From positions 2,294,001 to 2,358,000 of the forward strand of contig CP099424.1 in assembly GCA_024114885.1 (NCBI GenBank): DNA of 64,000 bases. Reading direction: 5' to 3'. This DNA is from Septoria linicola (Eukaryota > Ascomycota > Dothideomycetes > Mycosphaerellales > Mycosphaerellaceae). Below are positions 25,882 through 36,456 of the stretch, in pieces (the stretch's first letter is position 1; every line of letters begins with the position of its first letter). The position numbers were made by a program, and so were the translations under genes. The notes beneath the pieces were generated by a model, which was given only the letters and a program-made list of their open reading frames with translations, did not search any database and had not been told where the DNA came from.

Positions 25882-26185
25882 CTACTAACTACGTCTACCG
25901 ACTATATATATTATAAACTTAAGTCGACGTTAGATTAGCCTATCCGTTCCGCTTATTACTATTATCCTTCTCTCTATCTTTACTACTCTATTATATACTT
26001 CCTTTTATAGTCGATACTAACTAGAATAATTCTTCTTCGTAGTTATACTTAAAACCTATATTATACCTATTTTTTGTTCGCCTAACCTATCTAAGTATAG
26101 AGTAGGTATTTATACTATACCTATTACTATCTTCTATAGGTAGGCTAAGACCTAGCCTAACCTATATACTAACCCGTTTCGGCCT

Positions 26186-26202
26186 ACCTATTCCGACGTC
26201 TA
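26186..26202 (-). repeat. E3 right terminal inverted repeat
   Basis: Reverse complement of the left repeat over 17 bases, followed directly by the second copy of the 8-bp target AGTAGATA. Confidence 0.92.
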
Positions 26203-26210
26203 AGTAGATA

Positions 26211-29200
26211 AACCGACTCTATTTAGATTTCTAACGTTTATATAATAGAAGGAATTAGTAGCTAGCTAAAAGAGTAGAGTAGTAGTAGATATCTATAGAC
26301 TAAATCGAATTATAGTAACCGACGCCTATCTAATACCTCTATAGACTAATATACTAGCTATAGTATAGAGATACCTCTATATTTTAATAGTCGATATAAG
26401 AGTATTTTTCTATTAATAGTTAGTATACTCGAGTAACTAATATAAACTCGTAGTCGTATCTTATTATAGCTAAGAACTCTATAATATAGTAGTAATAGGC
26501 TATAAGAACTTACTACCCTATATATAACGCTAGATCGACTATATCCTATAGACCGAAAGAGCCTATACCTTTACTAGAGCTTTCGTCGACGATATAGTAA
26601 TTTTTAGTTATACCTTCGATAAGTATTTAGAATACCTAGACTAACTCTTTACTACCTTATCGAAGTATAATCTAACTATAATAGCTAATAAAGCCTTTAT
26701 TAGCTACTTATTAGTTAAACTACTAGGTATAAGAGTAGACGTCTTTAGTATAGTAACCGACGTTAAGAAGTTAGCTACTATATTAAAGCTTAAGTTCCTA
26801 TAGAGCCTAAAAGATATAGAATACTACCTTAGACTAACGAGTTAGCTACGTTCCTATATTAGATACTACGTATAGCTAGTAGAGCTCTTATAGGGTATTA
26901 AAACTAATAAACTTAAAAAAGTACCTACTAGGAAATATACTCGCGCTTATTATACGTCGACTATAGAGGTATAACTAATAGAATTATTACGACTAGCTTT
27001 TAAAGCTCTATAAAAGGAGTTCGTAAAACCTTCTATCCTATACTACTTCTCTTATAACCGACTACTATATATATATATCGACGCTTCTTATAAGAGAGAG
27101 TTCGAAGTTATAATAGCGTATATCGAGAACGATATAGTATTAAAGAATCTACCTAGGAACAAGACCTAACTAATTATATTCTTATTAAAAACGCTATCTT
27201 AAACCGAATATAGGTACTAGCCGACTAAGCTAGAGGTAGCCTACTTAGTATAGATAGTAAAGAAGATTAGATAGATAATAGAAGCTATAGAGTCTAAAGT
27301 TATCGTCTTAACCGACTACGCTACTATAGTAAGTATTACGAGTTAGATAGCTCTAACCTCCTCTAGCGTAGATAAATTAAATAACTAACTAATCTAAGCG
27401 TCTTAATACCTATCTTAGTTCGATCTATAGATTAAGTATAAATCTAGTAGAGAATATATAGTTCCTAACGCTTTATCTTATCTAGAGACGATAGACGAGG
27501 ATTAACTAATAGAGGATACTCTAGAGGATATTACCTATAACGTAGTAATAACGTTATCGATCGATAAAGCTTTTAGATAGTAGCTAGTAACTACTTACGA
27601 ATAGGATAAATACCTAAGTCGGATTAAAGCGATACTATAAACTACCTAACTCGGATCGACTATATTCTCGATCGACGAGGACAGACTTATATAGATAGAT
27701 AGGTACGACTTTAGTAAACGACTATATATTCCTAAGATCTTAGAGAGTAATATATTCGAGAGCGCTTACGACGACTAATTCTATATTAGTTACTACTAAT
27801 TATACGCTCGTATCGCGACCTAATACTATATATAGAAGCTAGCTAAGAAGCTAAGACTTTATATTAACTACTACTAAGAGTACTTAGCGCTATAGACTAT
27901 ATAGTACTAGCTATATAGAGCGCTATACCTACTAGGGAGCCTATTAGTCCTCTATTATACTATTACGATCGATTTTATAGTAGCTCTATATAAGAGCTAG
28001 GTAAGGTTAAAGGCTAAGACCTGCCTTAGGCTCGTAGGCTTAGTATATAGTATAATTATAGTACGTATATATATCCGAAAGAAGATAAGAATTAGTCTTA
28101 CGATATCCTAATAGTCTTATTAGGAAGGCGCTCTATATATTACTATATACCCCTTTTATACTCTACCGACTTTAAATAGTAGTAACTATAATAGTATACT
28201 AATAGTTACTTATAAGTTATCTAAGAAAATCTTATTAATTATAGAGCGAGACGACTATCTAGTAGACGCCTAGGCCTACTAATTACTAGACGAGCTAATA
28301 TAGTATAATTAGAGTCTACTAACTATAATAATCTCTAATCGCGATCTAAAGTTTACTACTACTATATAGAAGGCTATATTCGACTAACTAAAAGTAAAAT
28401 TACTAATATCTACTATATACTACTCGTAGACTAATAGATAGTTAGAATAGACGAACTAGACTATAGAGATCGCTCTACGATACTACTTAGCTACGTACTC
28501 TAATAAGAGAGTAGAGATAGAATATATACTACTATAAATATAAATAGTTATAAATAATTCGATTAACGCTACTACTAGACGATCTCTAAATAAGATTATA
28601 ATTAGGTTTAACTTAAGAAAGCCTTCCTAGGTTAGACTAATAGCTAAGGACGAGATCTTAAAATTATAGAAGGTTAACTAATAAGAAGTACGCGATACTA
28701 TCGCGTACGTAGAAGTAATTATAAAGGAACGCTACGACGTAGCCTATATACTATAGTAACCGATAGTAGAGGATTTCGTCTTCTTATAATTAAAAAACTA
28801 TAGTATACCTAGCGTATAGAACCGTAAACTAACCTCTTCGAGAGTAGAACCGTTCTAGATTAAACGAGTAACTAGTAGTAGACTAGCTTATAAGATCGAC
28901 CTACCTCGGAACTAGAAGATATACCTAGTAGTATCTATTATAGAGCTAGAACTATATTCGGCTATAGACGATCTCTATAAGAGGCCTATCTATAAACTCT
29001 TAAGAGTTAGAGTAGATAAAGACGATAGACTACTAGAGGTAAGAGCGTTACGAGATAGACGGACTCGGATAGTAGGACGTAATCGTAGATAAGTAATAGA
29101 ATATCTAGTTTAATAGAAAGGAGTAGAGTCTAAGAACGACGAATAGGTACTATCGATAGATATACTAACTAACCTACTTAGAGTATACGACTAACGCTAT

Positions 29201-30598
29201 CCTCGATAGGCGATAAAATAGCTATAATACTACTAGATAGTAATATCCGATAGTACTAGAAAACGCGAAATTAACGCTATACGCGTTATACGTATATCTA
29301 GCGAAGTAAGGTTATAAAATAGAAGTTTCTAGTATACTACTTTACTTTAAGTAACTTATCTTATACTAAAACTCGAATACCTTTATAAATATAATAATAA
29401 CTATAATATTAATAATAATACTACTAGTTAATATCGTAGTATAGATAACTACGATATAGGCTTTATAGACGACGTTATAGGCTAGCTAGGTAAGGCTTTA
29501 ACTAAAGAGTTAGAGCGTTTTACTAAAATCGTAGTAGCTAAATCTAAAAAGTCGCTTAATAAGAATAAGAAGAGAAAGCTAAATAAGACTAATAATAGAA
29601 CTCTTAGCTAGAAGCCGATTAATAGACTACTAGAGAAGAGTACGACTAGAGAAGAGTTACTTAGACTATTAGAGAATAGCGTACCTAAGAATAAGAAGAT
29701 AAAGACTAATAATAAAGGAGTTAGCGAGCTAGAACTAAAGAAGATACTAACTAAGTAGAAAAAGAAACCTAATAACTAGATACTATTAAAGAAATAGAAG
29801 CTACCTCTAACTATCGAGTTATCTAGTTCTAACGACGACGATTACCTAGTTAGAGATATAACGAAACTAGAGAATATAGTAAATAAAGCTATAAAGAGAA
29901 AAAAGTAGAAGAAACTACTAGAGCTAGAGTAAAAGTTAAAACGAACCTAGCGTAAGCTTATAGAATATATCGAAGAGAACTATTAAGTATTACGACTATT
30001 CGACTCTTAGTTACTCTAGGATAAGGTTACGAAGTAGGAAGCCTATAAAGATATTAGAGATAAGTATAAGAAGTCGCTAGATAAGGTCCGATCTTTTAAG
30101 AGCTAGACTTAGTAAGAATATAAACTACTAGTAGATATAATTAATACTATAGTATTAATAGTAGAGGCTAATATAAGGAGCGATATTAAGAGTAATATAG
30201 TCGACGCCTAGTATAGAGCTATTAAGGCCTACGGTACTAACTACTACGACGAAGCTAGCTAAGTATTCTATCGTAAGCTAAAGTTAATAGTACTAAATTA
30301 TAGGATTAAGGTTAGGCTAACTAATAAGAAAGTAAAGAAGGAAGATAGGTAATAGACTAAAGTCTACTCTTAGGTAGCTAATATCCTAGAGGTTAAGAGA
30401 GTAGTATTTAATACTAGCGCGAAGTACCGACCGACCTACTAATATACGAAGGTATAGATATACGAGAATTCGATAGCCTAAATAAATAGACGCTATATAG
30501 AATTAGTAGTAGCTAAATAGAGAGCCGAGAGGAACAAGATCAAGGTTTAGTAAGCTATCTTAGAGGCCCGACTAGCTAAGCTAGACAGTAATAATTGA
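26211..30598 (+). pseudogene. E1 pol: reverse transcriptase, RNase H, integrase, chromodomain and basic extension
   Basis: The reverse transcriptase opens with V-V-V-D-I-x-R-L-N-R at about 26280 and keeps F-V-D-D at 26582-26593. Integrase follows: a zinc-binding region about 27780-27900, then S-N-R-D-L-K-F at about 28336 where the catalytic Asp of S-D-R-D has become Asn, and the T-N-R-x-L-E-x-T-N catalytic Glu region at about 28430. A chromodomain (E-Y-L-V-x-x-K-G, then D-E-x-V-L) is at about 29099-29192. The same frame continues as a lysine-rich, helical segment to a true TGA at 30596-30598, the first TGA in a long stretch because RIP turns TGA into TAA. The extension from about 29440 is unusual. 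It is dead from dozens of TAG and TAA. Confidence 0.88.
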
Positions 30599-30649
30599 GC
30601 GACCGACTACGTATAAGGGTATGCGACTTTCTTTTGTTTAGAGGTAGCT

Positions 30650-30775
30650 TGTTACGGAAGCGACAGTTCAGGTCAGATGACTATGACGTAACCAGAGGGT
30701 TACTACTTACCTTGGACTGTAGACAGACTCTCTTCTAATCAACTACTTCTACCATAACTCATCAGATCACTGCCA
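30650..30775 (+). repeat. E1 3' LTR, un-mutated copy
   Basis: This 126-bp direct repeat of 1986-2111 begins TGTTACGG and ends TGCCA, followed by the duplicated target AAGCA. It keeps all CpA and TpG sites that were lost in the left copy, so it shows the ancestral LTR sequence. Confidence 0.95.
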
Positions 30776-30780
30776 AAGCA

Positions 30781-33700
30781 GGTCGATGCGATGGTGCTCT
30801 GTAGCGCATCGCCATTTGACCGAGATAGTGTGCGAGCAATTTCGAAATCTGGCAAGCTCAGACTGTTGGTTTGCATGTAAGTGGTAGGATCAGCAAGCGA
30901 TGATGTTGGCAGTGAACAGCAGCTGTGGTGCACTCGGGCCATTGCAAGACACCTGTGAAGGTGTGTGCCCTCACTAGCTGCATCATACTAGACTCGTTAG
31001 GTGAACTTTTGCATCTACTTGCTCGACACCCCACGCCTTCGAGCACTCAGACGGGACAGCAATTCGTGCACCTACAAGTTCCGATGTGATCGTCGTAGAA
31101 CAGGAGCATGGTGGACCTGTACGCAGCTCAGCGTCATGAACCAAAAAGTCGAACACAAATACCAAGAACTCAACGGCATTATCTGCTTGAAGATCGAGAT
31201 CGTCACACAATTCATATGATCGGCGTGGCACGTTTGGCAGTGCTTGGAAGTTTGAAGGAGCTGTGACCAGTGTTGCAATGAGATCCTGCATGTCTCCACC
31301 AGAGTCTGGACCCCAGCCGACGCCTCAAATGGGAAGGTAACAAGCCGCGGCATTATGCACCCACATGCAGCATTCTATTGCTTGCAACAAATCTCATCAA
31401 TGTGATGACGTGTAATGGCAATGCCGCGACTGACACACAGCTGAGAGGAATCAAATGGAAATTGGGTCATTCAGGCAACCTCTTTGCCATTGGATTTGAT
31501 GACGACTGTGTTGGCACCAGAATGCTACAGCACCGCGTTGTGTGCTGAACCGCTTCGATATCAGCGCCAAGAAAGATTGCCATCTTGCTTGATGCTCGAT
31601 CGAAAAGCCCCCTCAGCGGCCAACAATGCCACTTTGCTACCGCCCTCGAGCCAATGGTACTCAGGCTGCTCTTCTGCAAGAGTGCACTTTTGGGCTTGGC
31701 AGTTCTGCATTTCTTGTACTTGACCCTGATTGCAATAATGACCCGCCTGTCTGGTTAGCCACATGTCTGGCGCGGCGCCGTTCGAGATAAGAGCATTAGT
31801 TCATCTCAGTAGCGGCGGTAAGGATGTAGCGTAAAGAATTGAGGCAGGCACCGCGCTCCCTCCAGCGCCGTGAAGACACACCCGAGACAGTACAGTGTCG
31901 GCATGAGCTTTCTCGTCGGGTCGGGTCACAGTCGTTTGCACTAATAATGCGGCAACCTGAGACATAATTGCAAACGAGTGCCGCTGATGGCATTCCGCGA
32001 CTGGATGCAAACCCGTACAACATGGTGCCTCTCTCGGCGGTACCGCTCTCTTGGACCAAATGCACAAGCCAGCGAAGGGGTCGATACGCCATGTCGTACG
32101 TGCCATACGAGGTCAGCCTTCATCGGCAGCGTAACACTGGCCTGTGTTGGTGAACGGACCATGGTGCTAAGGACGAACATCTCGGAGCATGCCGGAAAGC
32201 AGTGTCTGGCACTGGATGTGCGCATTTATGCCGGTCGTCCGTATCGAAGATCAGGGCGTCGCTGAGGTCATGACCGACCATTGAGCTTGTGCCCTGCTGA
32301 ATCCCGTACAGCTGCGCTATTGACTACGACTCCAGCTTACGCTTATCGAATTCTTTTGTTGTACGTGGTCGTAGCTGCCATGATCACGAGAGTGACTGTC
32401 GGGACAACACTAAGCGTTTGGCACGTGGGCAACGACTCTAATCCACGCGACTCGATCGAGCAGCTGGTCCAGAGGGACTGCGCTGGAGAAACATGGCCCA
32501 AAGATTGTGACAGAACTCCGGTGGAGTGGTGCTACCGGTGCAAGAGTGTTGGTTCCGGCTCAAGTGCCGTGTGCCATACTCGATGGTCATGACGTGGCTT
32601 CGAACGTCGAGAACAACAGCACCAGAGCATGACTTTGGGTCAACCACGGAGTGGTACCACGTTATACTGGGGGAGGCAGCCAATTCTCGTAGCTTGGCGA
32701 GTCAAAGATGGCCAACATGCGCATCTATCGGATCCGTGGTGACTCGCAAGCTTCAGCTAAGAAGTTTTGGAAGAGCAGCTCCAGCCGGCGGAGATATCTC
32801 CTAGAAGATCGACATCGTGGCTGCATTCGCAATTCGTGGTAGACGGTGTCGTTCGGTTGATGCTTGTCGCTCCTCTGCATGTGCTATCTCAGCTAAGTTG
32901 CATTGTCTCAGTACAACCACTTTCTCGTGCTCAACAGGCCCAAAGGCACGGCCCACGATTGTCCCAGATATCGCTGTAGCACTTACGCGGACGCAAGCTT
33001 CCCTCAAGCTGGGACATGCGAGCACTGGCCTGGGGCTTCTGTTTTGCGACTGTGGGAGGGCGCCTTTTCAACGGCATCATCCACCTATCGACTATGAAAG
33101 GACTAGCTCGTGATCAATGCTCTGTCCCAGCAGTCTGGACACATCAGAGAAGTAGTGTTGAGCTTGGCCACAACGTCAATTCAAGTGCTCGACGTGGCTG
33201 AAAGGCTCCAGTGGGATCATGCCCCGACGCGAGATTTCATGGGGTTGGCAGCTCGAGTCATTGCGAGCGTTCGCTCTGCATCTTGCACAACAGTGTTCTT
33301 CCAAGATTATTGCGACGCCATGAACCTACACATAGTATCGGTAATTGCGGTTAGGGTCAGTGTTCAGCAACCGCGGTAAGGAATATTTTCCTGTGTGAAG
33401 TGCGTTGTGCCAAAAAGTCTATCAAACACCTGAATCGATCATTTGCAGCGAGTGTGCTCGGCTGATTTGCGCTGCTAATGTGCACGAGTAAGTCAACCAA
33501 TCACATAATTCTCCAGCCTCTAATGGAGGTCTTTCGCCTACGTGCAGTTGGAATGTCGGTCCGTGTTGGTAGCGTGAAGGGATATAGGAGACCACAGGAT
33601 CAGGCACGAATGCATGATCGGACCTCGTCCACCCACGCTGCAGAAGCACTGACCACTTGTCAATGTGCGATGATGTCGTGTTATACGAGGAGGTCCATGG

Positions 33701-36456
33701 AGCTGCAGCAATGAACCAGGAGATGCTGCGGGTGATTGTGATCAAGACGTGCACGATTGTTTGGGCTTGCGTTTCGCCGCATCGCAATATCGCTTCACAG
33801 CTGGTGGTCGCGTGTCTGCAAATTGTTCAACGTCACGGTCCTCCTCGTTAAAGTGGCTCTCAAGGCATTCGACGCTGTTCCGCTTGAGGAATGCGCTGTC
33901 CTCGTCTGGCGAAGCCCCACGATTGCAGCGACGTCGACATAAGAAACGACGCGATCTGCCACCATGCGGCGCTATCGACTCCGGTGCTGCATATTCACCC
34001 TGAAGCAGTAAGCTGAACGCCCAGAGATGGGATAGGCGGTACCACGTTTGTTGTGCGACCTGGCAAAGCTGAGCTGTCACAGGTGAACGCGGACGTCGTC
34101 AGCTTCAATCGCCGAGGGAGCAGCAGCGCGCACAACAATCTGCTGCCTGTCGCTCTATCTCTTCCGTGATGATCGTTCGGGTCTCAGGTTGCAACCATCC
34201 GCGACCTCAACAGTAGAAGCTGAGCCAAGAGATGTGTCATACCCACCTGTCACCCATGGCCAGGTGCCAGCAGGGAGCGGCATTTGCCGGCCATCGTGGG
34301 CGGTAGGGATCTCATTTGTGCGCAGCCAGGCGAACATTTGGAACAGCCAAGCGATGTTCTGCCAGTGAGAAGCAGCAGATGGTCCAGCCTCCTGTCTCAC
34401 TGTGCGAATATTGCGACCGGCTTAATCTCGATTTTTCGTATGGACAGTAACATCAGCGCTCGCTGTCGGGTCATGTGTGCAACCAGGTATTTTCCCCCGA
34501 TGCTCACACGACGAGTAGACGCGCAAAGGTGCAGGCGCCTGCGACCAATCGCGACTATCGAAAGCCATAACAAAAAGCTGTGATTACGTAGAGCTTCCTT
34601 CTCGAAGCATTTCGGCAGATCTCGCTTGTTGTCCGGCCGGACCAGCTTCCATACTCGTAATTTGCAGCAGAGGAAGGGCCTGCTGATGTTAGACATGCGT
34701 GCCTGCTATTGGCTGTACCAGCTCGCTGTTCTTGCGGTGTGTGCAAAGTGGACACTCGCGAGGTCGAGTCGTTCTATGTGCACCCCTGGCTTGCTGCAAG
34801 TAGCTGACCGCCTACCGTGTGCTGCGAGAGAATTCTGCGGTCACTGAGCGCAAAATTGGCCGTGACTGCGTTCAGACCGGAGCTGAGCGAGCCATATTGG
34901 CGCTGAGTAGTATCTGATGGAGGACCAGGAGCCTCGACATCATCACGGGTGCATTGCAGCATATTGTTGACGAGGACATGCCTGTTGTCGCGACGGAATT
35001 TCGAGGTTGATGCAGTCATCGAAGCGCGCACGCGCGGGCACAGATCCGGGCTTATTTTGCACTTGCCTCGCTTCAGTCAAGCTCTTTCCTCTTCCTCGTC
35101 CTTTCACTCTGCTAGCGCTAGATCTCTTCAGCCTCATCAACACGCCTACGTTCATATCGCTGCATCACAGCCACGCGTAGCACGAGCGCCGCCTTGCACT
35201 CCCGTACTGCGATAGCTGTGCGCGCGAGACGCGTAGAGTCGACGACCTGCACCAGCTCGCGGGTCATCATCGCCACTGCAGTCGCCCACCTTTTGGCTCT
35301 AAGATTGCTACGGACACGAACTGCCTCCTTGGGCTTTAGCTTCCTTCTAGTGCCCGCTTCCGACGCAATCAGAGAGCACGCTCACGCACGACTCCACGAG
35401 GCCGCAGAAACAGCTCTGTGCCTTTTCGATTTGGTGGCAGCCTTTCGCAGTGCCAAAACAAAGGTGCAACACTTGCACCGCACGACTTCCGGGCCGTGCA
35501 CACCACATGCGCTCTCGCTGCTCTGTCAATCACGGGTTTCAGCCGGTCATTCATCGCCGCCATACAGCCGTCATTTGCTGGCCGCGGCTTGACGGCAGAT
35601 TTCTCGTCCAGACGCCAAGATCATAGACCGCCCGTGCGCACATCGTTCCACGCAACCTCTCTTGGAGGAGGTGACTTCTTGCAAAACTCTATCCTTGAGC
35701 GTGCATTAGAACCGAGACCTCCAACCGAGACAGCTTCCACAGCTGCGAAAGGCAATTGCCATCCGACGTCGCGCTCGCATAATTTGCATTGCGACAGAAG
35801 CATTGCCGGCTAATCCTGGTCGGCGTGTGATCTTGGCCCGTGAGGTGTCTCTCACAGCCCACTTTTCTCACCCACGCCCCCCCCCTGCAGGCTCTAGTCA
35901 AGTCAACATCACGCTTGCCTCACTGCGACTCCCGCCCCGGCAGCTAAAGGTGATCGTCAAGACCGGCACCATTACCTCACCGTGTCGCTTGAACCAGCCA
36001 TATCGGGCGCCGGTACGCAGCGCTATTTTCAGGGCACCCGCCACGATACGCTGCTACAAAGCGCGCTATCTCCCATTCATCTAGCACGCTCTTCTGTCAT
36101 CACAAATCGCGCTGGCCTTTCCTCTATCGTCTAGGCTCCATCTCGTCGAAATCTGCGCGCCAGAAATTCGGTTCGGGCAAAGCTTGAAAGCTTCGAGACA
36201 CCACCTGGCTCCTGCCCGCCCGCGCCAGTCGTTGTGTCTTGGAACCGCACACGCTAGAAGGGTCGGTGGAGCTTGTCAGACGGCCACCATCTGCACAGCA
36301 TCCGCTTTGGAGGTGCCGAGGGATCGCGCTATTATCCTGCAAAACAACAGCGTTCCTCCGGCCTACATCTGCGGGCACTTGTACTCGACGGCGCGCTGTC
36401 ATCGCGTCTTTGTTTAGACCATTGCATCGGATTTGCACCAAGCACTACTCTGCTCT
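30781..36456. other. Gene-poor flank between the transposon nest and the zinc-finger gene
   Basis: 5.7 kb of normal, un-RIPed composition. Many short overlapping frames exist on both strands, the longest about 130 codons at 35194-35592 and 35418-35813, but none shows a domain, splice pattern or codon pattern I can support. The last kilobase is CT-rich with a run of C at about 35877-35885 and is probably promoter and 5' leader of the gene at 36457. Confidence 0.55.

Larger units (their letters stand above)
17947..26202 (+). mobile_element. E3: nested hAT DNA transposon with histone H3-like cargo
   Basis: The 17-bp terminal inverted repeats TAGACGTCGGAATAGGT (CAGACGTC... before RIP) lie at 17947-17963 and 26186-26202. 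Both flanks carry the same 8-bp duplication AGTAGATA (17939-17946, 26203-26210), the size made by hAT transposases. Short subterminal motifs of the type TAGGTTA/ACCTAT repeat densely inside both ends (about 17963-18120 and 26060-26185). The + strand encodes a hAT transposase ending at 25881. The - strand half nearest the left end encodes two histone H3-like proteins. At 8.26 kb it is larger than a simple hAT element. It inserted into E1 sequence just upstream of the reverse transcriptase. Confidence 0.92.
2029..30585. other. RIP-saturated domain
   Basis: For about 28.5 kb CpA and TpG dinucleotides are almost absent on both strands, while TpA is in great excess and CpG stays common. Almost no ATG survives, so practically no long frame with a start exists. 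This is the signature of repeat-induced point mutation, the premeiotic C-to-T process acting at CpA. The domain ends within the E1 element on both sides: it starts 43 bp into the left LTR and stops before the right LTR, where CpA and TpG reappear from about 30586. Flanking host DNA looks unaffected. Confidence 0.92.
1986..30775 (+). mobile_element. E1: outer Ty3/gypsy LTR retrotransposon carrying two nested elements
   Basis: The element is bounded by two 126-bp LTRs (1986-2111 and 30650-30775), both starting TG, the intact right copy ending CA. A perfect 5-bp duplication AAGCA flanks it (1981-1985 and 30776-30780). Coding order on the + strand is gag, retropepsin, reverse transcriptase, RNase H, integrase and chromodomain, which is Ty3/gypsy (Metaviridae) order. 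Two later insertions split it: E2 at 4544-17797 and a hAT element at 17947-26202. Removing both, with one copy of each target duplication, leaves about 7.27 kb, a normal size for the family. Frames are closed only by TAG and TAA in the contexts RIP creates from CAG, TGG and CAA. The element must be dead. Confidence 0.93.

Noticed and set aside
18173..25904. Regularly spaced CCGACTA copies as a CRISPR-like array
   Set aside because: The copies come in short pairs scattered over 8 kb of a eukaryotic transposon, inside introns and in both orientations. There are no unique spacers of constant length.
30602..30614. Single CCGACTACG near the E1 3' end as another member of the intron repeat family
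   Set aside because: It is a lone copy without the 13-bp partner, outside the hAT element, and may be chance.
35194..35592. 132-codon + strand frame as a gene
   Set aside because: No domain, no splice support and several overlapping alternatives of equal length in a CT-rich leader region.
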